Below, piece by piece: positions 15,308-22,747 of a stretch of DNA of 35,818 bases. Location of the stretch: the NCBI RefSeq assembly GCF_001707915.1, contig NZ_MAVV01000016.1:1-35818 (forward strand), written 5' to 3'. Position 1 is the first letter of the stretch. Each line of letters begins with the position of its first letter. Source of the stretch: Thermodesulfovibrio sp. N1 (GTDB taxonomy: Bacteria > Nitrospirota > Thermodesulfovibrionia > Thermodesulfovibrionales > Thermodesulfovibrionaceae). The notes beneath the pieces were generated by a model. The model made no database searches, had not been told where the DNA came from, and worked only from the letters and a program-made list of their open reading frames with translations. Both the position numbers and the translations under genes were made by a program.

Positions 15308-17038
15308 ATGAGGATTTTAAGGATTAATATGAGTGAAGAAAAACCAGTAGCAAGATTTGAAGAGCTTGGTGAATATGAAGGTCTTGGTGGTAGAGCCCTT
15401 ACTTCTGCGATTATTTCAAGGGAAGTTGATCCACTCTGTCATCCTCTTGGTGCTGAAAATAAACTTGTAATTGCTCCTGGACTTCTTGGAGGGACAGCTG
15501 CAGCAATGTCTGGAAGAGTTTCTGTAGGTTGTAAAAGTCCTCTTACAGGAGGAATTAAAGAAGCAAATGCTGGAGGTCAGGCTGGACAGGTTCTTGGAAG
15601 ACTTGGGATTGCAGCAGTTGTTCTTGAAGGAAAACCAAAGGGAGATGATACATATAAAATTTATATAAGTAAAGACACTGTTAAAATTGAAAAAGACAGT
15701 ACGATTAAAATGTTACCAAACTATGACTTAATTGAAAAAATGAAAAAAGAATATGGAGAAAAAATAGCCTGTGTTAGTATCGGTACTGCAGGGGAAATGA
15801 AAATGTCTGGAGCATCTGTTGCTTTTACAGATATGGAACTAAGACCTACAAGACATGCTGGAAGAGGTGGTGTTGGTGCTGTAATGGGGTCAAAGGGAGT
15901 AAAAGTCATTGTCCTTGATGATACTGGAACAACTCCAAGACAACCAAAAAATCCAGATGCCTTTAAAGAGGCAAATAAAAAATTTGTTGCAGGACTTCAG
16001 AAACATCCTGTTACAGGACAAGGACTTCCTGCTTATGGAACAAATGTTTTAACAAACATAATTAATGAAGTTGGAGCCTATCCAACCTACAATTTCAAAG
16101 AAGGAAGATTTGCTGGAGCAAGGAAAATAAGTGGTGAGGTTCAGGCTGAACTTGAAAAACAAAGAGGTGGGAATCCAACTCATGGCTGCCATCGTGGGTG
16201 TGTTATTCGTTGTTCAGGCATTTATCATGATAAAGATGGACATTATCTCACAAAACAGCCAGAATATGAAACTGTATGGGCATTTGGTGGAAACTGTGGT
16301 ATTGATGATATTGATAAAATCGCAATGATGGATTTTCTATGTGACAATTATGGATTGGACACCATTGAAATGGGTGCAACAATAGCAGTTGCAATGGAAG
16401 CAGGTTTATTAAAATGGGGAGATGCAGATGGTGCAATAAATATTCTCCATGAAGTAGGGAAGGGAACTTATCTTGGTAGAATTATCGGAAATGGAGCAGC
16501 CTTTACAGGAAGAGCCTTTGGAGTTGAAAGAGTTCCTGTTGTAAAGGGGCAAGCACTTCCAGCCTATGATCCAAGAGCAGTTCAGGGTATAGGTGTTACC
16601 TATGCAACAAGTCCAATGGGAGCTGACCATACAGCCGGATATTCAATTGCATTGAATGTTTTAAAAACTGGTGGATTTGTTGATCCCCTTAAACCTGAAG
16701 GACAGGTTGACCTGTCAAGAAATCTTCAGATTGCAACTGCTTTCATTGATTCAACAGGAATGTGTCTGTTTATAGCCTTTGCATTACTTGACCAGCCAGA
16801 TACAAATCAAGCAGTGCTTGACATGATAAATGCCTTTTATGGATGGAATATGACAGAAAAGGATGTTGTTGAATATGGCAAAAAAGTTCTCAAATTTGAA
16901 AGAGAATTTAATACTCGTGCAGGATTTACAAAACAGCATGACAGACTACCGAGATTCTTCTACAAAGAACCAATTTCACCTCATAATGTTGTTTTTCAGG
17001 TAAAAGACGAAGAAATTGATCAGTTGTTTAACTGGTAG
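15308..17038 (+). CDS. Aldehyde:ferredoxin oxidoreductase family tungstoenzyme
   Basis: AOR-family enzymes oxidise aldehydes to acids, or run in reverse, using a tungsten bis-pterin and one [4Fe-4S] cluster with ferredoxin as the usual partner. The 576-residue protein has the expected EGLGGRALTSA N-terminal region and SGRVSVGCKSPLTGG. Cluster ligands are C294, C298 and C302 (GCHRGCVIRCSG) and C486 (DSTGMCLF). The first two are separated by three residues, against two in the Pyrococcus furiosus enzyme as I recall it. The ribosome binding site AAGGAGGTG is strong. It forms a unit with the radical-SAM gene upstream and the MoaD-like gene after a 360-nt gap. The substrate cannot be assigned from sequence. 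Confidence 0.93.
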   Translation: MRILRINMSEEKPVARFEELGEYEGLGGRALTSAIISREVDPLCHPLGAENKLVIAPGLLGGTAAAMSGRVSVGCKSPLTGGIKEANAGGQAGQVLGRLGIAAVVLEGKPKGDDTYKIYISKDTVKIEKDSTIKMLPNYDLIEKMKKEYGEKIACVSIGTAGEMKMSGASVAFTDMELRPTRHAGRGGVGAVMGSKGVKVIVLDDTGTTPRQPKNPDAFKEANKKFVAGLQKHPVTGQGLPAYGTNVLTNIINEVGAYPTYNFKEGRFAGARKISGEVQAELEKQRGGNPTHGCHRGCVIRCSGIYHDKDGHYLTKQPEYETVWAFGGNCGIDDIDKIAMMDFLCDNYGLDTIEMGATIAVAMEAGLLKWGDADGAINILHEVGKGTYLGRIIGNGAAFTGRAFGVERVPVVKGQALPAYDPRAVQGIGVTYATSPMGADHTAGYSIALNVLKTGGFVDPLKPEGQVDLSRNLQIATAFIDSTGMCLFIAFALLDQPDTNQAVLDMINAFYGWNMTEKDVVEYGKKVLKFEREFNTRAGFTKQHDRLPRFFYKEPISPHNVVFQVKDEEIDQLFNW

Positions 17039-17050
17039 GAAATTTGTCTA

Positions 17051-17098
17051 TGGCTTTGCCTGTGGATTGACAGAGTTGTCATTCTTCAGGCAAAGCCA
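17051..17098. repeat. 12-bp inverted repeat after the AOR gene
   Basis: TGGCTTTGCCTG (17051-17062) is perfectly complementary to CAGGCAAAGCCA (17087-17098) across a 24-nt loop. It begins 12 nt after the AOR stop. There is no T tract, so it may be an RNA-stabilising hairpin or part of the repeat family that follows rather than a terminator. Confidence 0.7.
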
Positions 17099-17173
17099 GA
17101 ATATCCAGAGCTTATTCTCTGAGAGAGATCTCTCTAAACATTTAGCCCCTTGGAAAGATAATATGAGCGAACC

Positions 17174-17340
17174 TGAAATTATCGATTGAAAAAAATGAAT
17201 TTACCTTTTCTTGTCACTCTGAGGTAGCTTAATGCTCCTCTTTTGTCACTCTGAACGAAGTGAAGGATCTCCTCCTTTAATGAGGAGGAGATTCTTCGGC
17301 ACTGCGTACCAGGCAGAACTTTTCTATCGGCAAATTTAAG
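17174..17340. repeat. MITE-like palindromic repeat element between AOR and moaD-like genes
   Basis: The 360-nt gap 17039-17398 holds no gene but contains this element. Its ends are imperfect inverted repeats: TGAAATTATCGATTGAA (17174-17190), and the reverse complement of TTAAATTTGCCGATAGAA (17322-17339). Inside are two forward units starting TTGTCACTCTGA and an inverted unit containing GAGATTCTTCGGCAC. The left 45 bases closely match 32650-32700. No transposase is encoded. Confidence 0.8.
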
Positions 17341-17382
17341 AGCGAAAGATAGTCCGTCTTTCCTCAATCATCAATTGTAGGA

Positions 17383-17388
17383 TATAAT
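17383..17388 (+). promoter_or_regulatory. Candidate -10 box before the MoaD-like gene
   Basis: A perfect TATAAT ends 10 nt before the ATG at 17399. No convincing -35 box is seen, and no Shine-Dalgarno sequence fits between it and the start. It may give the gene its own near-leaderless transcript next to the repeat element. Confidence 0.4.
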
Positions 17389-17398
17389 TATTTTTGAT

Positions 17399-17662
17399 AT
17401 GAAAGTTACAGTAAAACTATTTGGTGGATTAATATCTGACAAGGAATTTCCAAAAAATGAACAGGGAGACCTTGTTATTGAATTTTTGTCTGAAAGTTCT
17501 GTTTCTCAATTAATTGATGCCCTTTCATTAAATAAAAAGCCTTTTATAGTTGTTCTTAATGGCATTATTCTTAGTGACTTACATATTACCCTAAAAGATG
17601 GTGATGAATTAAGTCTTTTCCCTCCAATTGCAGGTGGATTAATTAACAATGGTTTATCCTAA
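17399..17662 (+). CDS. MoaD/ThiS-family sulfur carrier with a 7-residue tail after Gly-Gly
   Basis: The 87-residue ubiquitin-fold protein shows the MoaD pattern VVLNGIILSD, DGDELSLFPPIAGG. In MoaD the C-terminal Gly-Gly is adenylated and thiocarboxylated to donate sulfur to molybdopterin, needed by the tungsten pterin of AOR. Here GG (79-80) is followed by LINNGLS before the stop, so the protein as read could not be activated without trimming. A +1 shift directly after the GG codons would give a TAA at once. The ORF overlaps the chromate transporter start by 14 nt. No ribosome binding site is seen. It most likely serves the AOR cofactor. Confidence 0.85.
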   Translation: MKVTVKLFGGLISDKEFPKNEQGDLVIEFLSESSVSQLIDALSLNKKPFIVVLNGIILSDLHITLKDGDELSLFPPIAGGLINNGLS

Positions 17663-18794
17663 ATTAATTCATCTTTTTATCTCTTTTCTCAAACTTGGGT
17701 TTACTGCTTTTGGTGGACCTGCAATGGTTGCCTATATTAAGGAGCTTGCTGTTGAAAAAAAGAAGTGGCTTGATGGCAAAACCTTTCAGGAAGGCATTGC
17801 CCTTGCCCAGGCAATTCCAGGAGCTACTGCAATGCAGGTTGCAGCTTATGTTGGATTAAAAACAAGAGGGATAATTGGTGGAATTGCAAGTTTTACAGCC
17901 TTTGGATTACCCGCTTTTTTGTTTGTGCTTATTCTGTCCTATTTTTATGCAAAAACTCACACAATACCAGAGGTTATATCAGTTTTTACAGGTCTACAGG
18001 TAATAGTTGTTGCAATAGTTGCTAATGCTTTTTTAAGTTTCGCAAAGCCTGTAATTAAATCAAAGGGTGAGACAGTAGTGGCTATCTTTTCTTTTTTACT
18101 ATTTCTTTTAAAAATCAATCCATTTCTGATAATCATAGCCTGTTTTATTCTTTCTCAATTAATTTTTAGAGATAAAACAGGCTCAGATAACAAAAATGCA
18201 AAGAAAATAAATCTCAGAGACATTTTACCCATTTTTTTTATTGTATTTGCAGGATTACTATTTCTTTATTTATTTGACAAAACTCTTTTCAACATTTCTT
18301 TAATTATGATGAAAATAGATTTTTTTGCCTTTGGAGGCGGGTATGCTTCTTTACCTTTAATGCTTCATGAGTTTGTAGATAGACTTCATTGGATTGATGG
18401 AAAAACTTTCATGGATGGAATAGCCCTTGGACAGATTACCCCGGGACCAATTGTAATTACAGCAACCTTTGTGGGATATTTATTGAAGGGTTTAGCAGGT
18501 GCTACCGTGGCAACAATTTCTATATTTACTCCATCTTTTATTATGATGGCTTTTGCCTCTGAGATTTCAGAAAAGATAAGAGATTCAAATATATTTATCA
18601 GAGCAAAAAGAGGACTTTTAGCTTCCTTTTCAGGTCTACTGCTTTTTGCAACAATTAAGTTTGCTCAATCTGTTGATTGGAATTGGTTAAAGATATTAAT
18701 AGTTTCTATTAGCTTCTTTGCCTTGTTTAAAAGGGTAAATATTCTTTATATTGTTATCACCGGAGCAGTAATTTCAGTTTTTTTATTTAATTAA
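17649..18794 (+). CDS. chrA: Chromate transporter (CHR/ChrA family)
   Basis: The 381-residue polytopic membrane protein has the duplicated CHR domain. The N-terminal half has FTAFGGPAMVAYI, LDGKTFQEGIALAQAIPGATA and MQVAAYVG. The C-terminal half repeats the pattern with FFAFGGGYASLPLM, IDGKTFMDGIALGQITPGP and TATFVGYL. About ten hydrophobic segments are visible. Family members export chromate, often with proton or sulfate coupling; in anaerobes the natural substrate is uncertain and could be another oxyanion. Its start lies inside the tail of the MoaD-like gene. Proximity to a tungstoenzyme cluster makes oxyanion transport worth considering, but this is only inference. Confidence 0.92.
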   Translation: MVYPKLIHLFISFLKLGFTAFGGPAMVAYIKELAVEKKKWLDGKTFQEGIALAQAIPGATAMQVAAYVGLKTRGIIGGIASFTAFGLPAFLFVLILSYFYAKTHTIPEVISVFTGLQVIVVAIVANAFLSFAKPVIKSKGETVVAIFSFLLFLLKINPFLIIIACFILSQLIFRDKTGSDNKNAKKINLRDILPIFFIVFAGLLFLYLFDKTLFNISLIMMKIDFFAFGGGYASLPLMLHEFVDRLHWIDGKTFMDGIALGQITPGPIVITATFVGYLLKGLAGATVATISIFTPSFIMMAFASEISEKIRDSNIFIRAKRGLLASFSGLLLFATIKFAQSVDWNWLKILIVSISFFALFKRVNILYIVITGAVISVFLFN

Positions 18795-18831
18795 GAGACC
18801 CCCATAGATTAAATACTAATGGGGGTCTCTT
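18793..18831. terminator. Hairpin terminator between chrA and the response regulator
   Basis: A 13-bp perfect stem (AAGAGACCCCCAT / ATGGGGGTCTCTT) encloses a 13-nt loop and overlaps the chrA stop codon. Only a short T run follows on the plus strand. It lies between convergent genes and may serve both. Confidence 0.6.
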
Positions 18832-18852
18832 TGTGGGAGGGGCGGGGTGTAA

Positions 18853-19227
18853 CTAATTAGAATTTTTTATATAAAAGGATACTTTTTTGTAAAGTTGGAA
18901 AACATCCCCCTTTGGAATATAATCTGTGACTTTTTTTTGTAAAGTTAATTTTTTTAAATAGTTTTCATCTAAAGAAGAGTAAAACAATACGGGAATTCTG
19001 AATTGTTTAATGTTACATTCAAGTAACTCATATAGTTTATCTCCAGATAAAGCAGGCATATTTACATCAAGAAGAACAATATTAGGACAAAAAGTTTTTA
19101 TATTCTTTGTTGAACCAAGCCATCCATAATTTTCTTTAACTCTGTAACCAACCTTTTCAAGTAGTTCTTTTGTAATCTTTAAATCTTCTTCATTATCATC
19201 AATTATCAATATTTTACCTCTTTCCAT
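18853..19227 (-). CDS. Single-domain response regulator
   Basis: This 124-residue receiver has no output domain. The acidic pocket is IIDDNEED, the phospho-acceptor is D54 (VLLDVNMP), the Ser/Thr switch position is S84 (FYSSL) and the conserved Lys is K106 in YIPKGD. Such proteins act by protein-protein contact or in phosphorelays. AAGGAGG precedes the ATG. It follows the phosphoesterase gene by 11 nt and may be co-transcribed with it. No kinase is adjacent on the same strand; the plus-strand kinase at 23749 and the hybrid kinase at 7022 are candidates only by being in the window. Confidence 0.92.
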   Translation of the reverse strand: MERGKILIIDDNEEDLKITKELLEKVGYRVKENYGWLGSTKNIKTFCPNIVLLDVNMPALSGDKLYELLECNIKQFRIPVLFYSSLDENYLKKLTLQKKVTDYIPKGDVFQLYKKVSFYIKNSN

Positions 19228-19238
19228 AAAATCCTCCT

Positions 19239-19955
19239 TTACTCTCCTTTTATTAATTTTTCTGCAAAATAGTAGGGTAACCCACTTTTTATTATTGCTC
19301 TAATAACTGATTTGATATCATACTGTCTTCTAATAAAAGTTACCTGAACATTACTTCTGCTTATATCTATTAAGCATAAACAGGTTCTTGGGTCTTTATC
19401 TTTTGGTTTCCCAACACTTCCAGCATTGATAAAATATTTACCATTCAATTTTTTAAAATAGGGAATATGTGTATGCCCATAAATCATCAAATCTGCTTGA
19501 GCTTTTTCTGTCATTAAAAAGAAAAAATTATCAGGTCTTTCCTCATACCAGTAGAGATTATTTTTTGTTGGTGTAGCATGAAAAATTTTTACTCTCCTTC
19601 CCTCTACCTCAAAGGATATCTGAAAGGGTAAATTTTTCATATAATTTTTTGATTTTTCTGTTACATGTTTTTTTGTCCATTCAAAGGATAAATGAGCCAT
19701 TTCTGCTTGAAAATGGTCTTCATATTTACAACCGCAATTTTCTTTATCAAAAGCAACTGATTCATCATAATTACCCTGAACTCCTTCGATTTTGTGTTCA
19801 ATCAGAAAATCTACTACCTCATTTACAAAGGGAGCATAACCGCCAAGGTCTCCAAGATGATATATTGTCTCTGGTTTTAACTCCTTGGTAATATCATAGG
19901 CAACCTGAAGAGCTGGAAGATTTCCATGTATGTCTCCTAATATTGCCAGTTTCAC
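19239..19955 (-). CDS. Calcineurin-like metallophosphoesterase (YfcE/MJ0936 type)
   Basis: The 238-residue protein carries all blocks of the calcineurin-like phosphoesterase fold in order: LGDIHGNLPAL, LGDLGGYAP, GNYDESVAF, IFHATPTK and IYGHTHIPYFK, followed by INAGSVGKPKD. These ligate two divalent metals. Members hydrolyse small phosphodiesters or nucleotides, and the substrate is not predictable. It ends 11 nt before the response regulator and begins 14 nt after the glycosyltransferase stop, forming a PHP-GT-phosphoesterase-receiver run. Confidence 0.9.
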   Translation of the reverse strand: MKLAILGDIHGNLPALQVAYDITKELKPETIYHLGDLGGYAPFVNEVVDFLIEHKIEGVQGNYDESVAFDKENCGCKYEDHFQAEMAHLSFEWTKKHVTEKSKNYMKNLPFQISFEVEGRRVKIFHATPTKNNLYWYEERPDNFFFLMTEKAQADLMIYGHTHIPYFKKLNGKYFINAGSVGKPKDKDPRTCLCLIDISRSNVQVTFIRRQYDIKSVIRAIIKSGLPYYFAEKLIKGE

Positions 19956-19969
19956 AGTTTAATTCCTCC

Positions 19970-21139
19970 TTAATGGCTGAATATTGTTTTCAATTTCAAA
20001 TAGGTTCGTTTTAATGAACTATCCGTAACTGGCATAAGTACAGTATTTTCAGAGATTAAATACAGATTGCCTCGCCAGTTGACTTTTGATGTTATGAAGG
20101 GAACAAACCATATAATTCCAGACATTAAATCCTTTATTGGTGAAAACATTATCTGAATTCCTGGTTTTTCTTTAATCATTCTCATTACCAAGTAATCGCC
20201 AGTTGTTTTTATTAGCACAGACAGTAAAAGCAAAATTAATGATAAATTAGAAAAGGCATAGAAAAGAGGGATTAAAGAAGCAATAAAAACTGGATTTGCT
20301 AAAGGTTCTGTAAAGTATTTAACTCCTCCAATTTTCCATCTAATTTTTGCCCATCTCGTATGTCTGTTAAAAAATCTTTTTATTGACCAGTATTCATTTA
20401 TATTTTTAATCATGTAATTTGAAAGAACAACTTTTTTCCCTTTTTCATGCATTAATTTACCAATTAAATAATCCTCTGCTAATACATCCTGAACTGCGTT
20501 AAATCCTCCTATCTCTTCAAAATCCTTTTTTCTCATTAACATAGATTTTCCAATACTACAGGGCATTTTAAGAAACTTATCAAGAAGGCAAACACTTAAT
20601 ATAATGAATGAATTAAGCTGAAGATTTTCTAATACTGCACCAAAACTTTTTCCACCTACACCAACAATTAAATTAGTAACAAGTCCGACATCCTCAGTCA
20701 TAGATGAAACAGTCTTTCTAAGATAATCATCTTCGACACAGACATTGCTGTCACTTATTAAAAAATAATCATATTTTGAAATTCTGTAAGCTTTCATCAT
20801 ATTTTTTACTTTAGGATTTAAAGCTTTACTGGAGTTATCAATGACTATGGTTACTCTATCAGGGTATTTATTTCTTATTTTCTCAGCAACTCTGTATGCA
20901 GGATCATTGCGATTTTCAAGAGATAAAATTACTTCATATTCAGGATAATCCTGCTTACAGAAACTTTCAATATTGTCAAATAAATTGTCATCAAGTCCTT
21001 TAAGTGGCTTAATAATAGAAATTGGCTGGGTAAAACTGTTAGGAATCTCTTCACTCAGCTTTTTTCTTAACGCCAAAACCTGGAAAAAATAAATTATAAA
21101 ACTTAAACCTAAAAGAATTAATATTAACCATAGAAGCAT
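19970..21139 (-). CDS. GT2/GT21-type membrane glycosyltransferase (ceramide glucosyltransferase / HpnI-like)
   Basis: The 389-residue protein has an N-terminal membrane segment (LLWLILILLGLSFIIYFF), a GT-A catalytic domain and two or three C-terminal hydrophobic segments (residues about 285-355). Motifs are SIIKPLKGLDDNL, the D-x-D-like LISDSNVCVEDDYL, LAEDYLIGKLM and RHTRWAKIRW, matching the D1-D2-D3-(Q/R)xxRW layout of ceramide glucosyltransferase and the hopanoid-associated HpnI. It probably transfers a sugar to a lipid on the cytoplasmic face. The acceptor is unknown, and no hopanoid genes are visible. The PHP gene ends 2 nt before its start. Confidence 0.82.
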   Translation of the reverse strand: MLLWLILILLGLSFIIYFFQVLALRKKLSEEIPNSFTQPISIIKPLKGLDDNLFDNIESFCKQDYPEYEVILSLENRNDPAYRVAEKIRNKYPDRVTIVIDNSSKALNPKVKNMMKAYRISKYDYFLISDSNVCVEDDYLRKTVSSMTEDVGLVTNLIVGVGGKSFGAVLENLQLNSFIILSVCLLDKFLKMPCSIGKSMLMRKKDFEEIGGFNAVQDVLAEDYLIGKLMHEKGKKVVLSNYMIKNINEYWSIKRFFNRHTRWAKIRWKIGGVKYFTEPLANPVFIASLIPLFYAFSNLSLILLLLSVLIKTTGDYLVMRMIKEKPGIQIMFSPIKDLMSGIIWFVPFITSKVNWRGNLYLISENTVLMPVTDSSLKRTYLKLKTIFSH

Positions 21140-21141
21140 TT

Positions 21142-21831
21142 TTACCTCCTAAAAAGGGTTATTGCAACGCCTTTGTTGTGTTTAATGCATGTTTTTATAG
21201 TTTCTTTATCCTTTTCACAGTTAAGTAGAGTCTTCCATGAATAAAGATGTCTTGCCTTATGAAAGTCACTGTTTGCGATATAGGGATATTTTTTAAGGCT
21301 TACAACATTAAAAACATCATCCCTGTTTGCAATCTCCCATGCATCAATATACTTGCCATATTTCTGCTTGTTTTTCCAAAGATAGAGGGTGTTTCTTATT
21401 TCTCCCTTCATGTGATGGGGATGGCAGGCAACTACAAGAGCATTTTGTTTTTTTGCTTCAAGAAATATTGATTCATAACTACCGCAAGCAGGAATAAAGT
21501 TCTTAATATCAAGTATTAAGATATGGGCAGATTTGTCTGAGGATAAATAGTTTTTACTGATTTCAACCCCTGGTATTACAAGCATTTCATATTTATTCCA
21601 AGCCCTTTGTGCTTCATACTCAATATTTTCAAGATATTCATTAAAGTTTTTTTCCGTAATTGTGAATCTGAATTTATATGCTAATTTGCCTATGAGACTG
21701 TCTCCATTTACAACATGGTCTGTTATTGCTATCACATCAAATCCTGCCTGACCAAAAAGGTCAACAACTTTTTTTAACTCTAATGAACCATCGGAATACT
21801 TAGTATGAATATGAAAATCGCAAAGTAACAT
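21142..21831 (-). CDS. PHP-domain phosphoesterase
   Basis: The protein begins LLCDFHIHTKYSDGSLEL and contains FDVIAITDH, LVIPGVEIS, ACHPHHMKG and ANSDFHKARH, the metal-binding His/Asp set of the PHP family. I place the start at the ATG at 21831 (229 residues) rather than an in-frame TTG two codons earlier. A TATTAT hexamer ends 10 nt upstream and no Shine-Dalgarno sequence is present. Substrates in this family range from histidinol phosphate to nucleotides and 3',5'-bisphosphates; none can be chosen here. Next to a lipid glycosyltransferase and a second phosphoesterase it may take part in a shared pathway. Confidence 0.88.
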   Translation of the reverse strand: MLLCDFHIHTKYSDGSLELKKVVDLFGQAGFDVIAITDHVVNGDSLIGKLAYKFRFTITEKNFNEYLENIEYEAQRAWNKYEMLVIPGVEISKNYLSSDKSAHILILDIKNFIPACGSYESIFLEAKKQNALVVACHPHHMKGEIRNTLYLWKNKQKYGKYIDAWEIANRDDVFNVVSLKKYPYIANSDFHKARHLYSWKTLLNCEKDKETIKTCIKHNKGVAITLFRR

Positions 21832-21994
21832 TTTCAATTTGATAATAGCATCAGAAAGTTACACGAATATTAAAAGAAAATTAAATTTTTGTTAAATTTT
21901 TGACGAGATTTAACTAAAAATTAACATTTTTTTAAAATTTTTGTAACATTTTTTTGTAATAATCAAAATAAAAAATTCTCTCTCGGAGGAATAT

Positions 21995-22747
21995 ATGCCA
22001 TACGCTGAATTTGGAACTCTTAAATCAAACCAAATTTATGAGAATTTGTACTCTCAGTTAACAGTCCATTTTCAACCAATATTTCATTCAAAAACAAGCA
22101 AAGTTTTCGGATATGAAGCCCTTACAAGGCATAAACAAAAAAAAATCAATATAAAAAAATTATTTGATGATGCTAAATCGAAAGGCTTTATTTATCTTCT
22201 TGATATGTTATGCAGAAGAAACGCTATCAAAGAGGCATCAAAACAGGGGCTTAAAGATTATCTTTTCATAAATATATGTCCGGAAACTCTATTAGATCCT
22301 CAACACACTATAGGGCTAACAGACAGATTTACAAAGGAATTTAATTTCCCAAAGGAAAAAATTGTTCTTGAAATTACTGAGCAAACAGCAATTGAAAATT
22401 ACGATATTTTTATTGAATCAGTTTTTTACTACAAAAATTTGGGATATAAAATAGCTATTGATGACTTTGGAGCTGGTTTTGGTGGACCTAAACTTTTAAG
22501 TCTAATTGAGCCAGATATAGTAAAAATAGATAGACACTTTATATCCTGTCTCAAAGAAAATCCAATTTGTAAGTCCTTTGTTTCTTTTACAGTTAATCTC
22601 TGTCATGAGAGAGGTATAATGGTTGTAGCAGAGGGAATAGAAAATCAGTTGGAGCTTATAGAAGCTTTGAAACTTCAGATTGATCTCCTACAGGGTTATT
22701 ATCTTGGAATGCCTACTTCAAATATAAGAGATAATGATGATCAATAA
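21995..22747 (+). CDS. EAL-domain c-di-GMP phosphodiesterase
   Basis: The 250-residue protein is a stand-alone EAL domain. Catalytic and metal residues are intact: E41 in YEALTR, N93 in INICPETL, E126 in LEITEQT, D156 and D157 in IAIDDFGAGFGG, K177 in DIVKID and E213 in VVAEGIEN. It should hydrolyse c-di-GMP to pGpG. A clear GGAGG precedes the ATG, and the 157-nt AT-rich region upstream is shared with the divergent PHP gene. The stop overlaps the CBS-GGDEF gene by 14 nt. EAL-CBS-GGDEF occurs as one polypeptide in other bacteria, so this may be a split version. Confidence 0.93.
   Translation: MPYAEFGTLKSNQIYENLYSQLTVHFQPIFHSKTSKVFGYEALTRHKQKKINIKKLFDDAKSKGFIYLLDMLCRRNAIKEASKQGLKDYLFINICPETLLDPQHTIGLTDRFTKEFNFPKEKIVLEITEQTAIENYDIFIESVFYYKNLGYKIAIDDFGAGFGGPKLLSLIEPDIVKIDRHFISCLKENPICKSFVSFTVNLCHERGIMVVAEGIENQLELIEALKLQIDLLQGYYLGMPTSNIRDNDDQ

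Noticed and set aside
17179-17367. Minus-strand 62-residue ORF in the AOR-moaD gap
   Set aside because: It is the translation of the palindromic repeat; similar peptides arise from other copies, and there is no start signal.
21838-21994. Possible riboswitch or c-di-GMP aptamer upstream of the EAL gene
   Set aside because: The sequence is nearly pure A/T with T-rich direct repeats and lacks the conserved core or helices of known aptamers. It is more likely a divergent promoter region.
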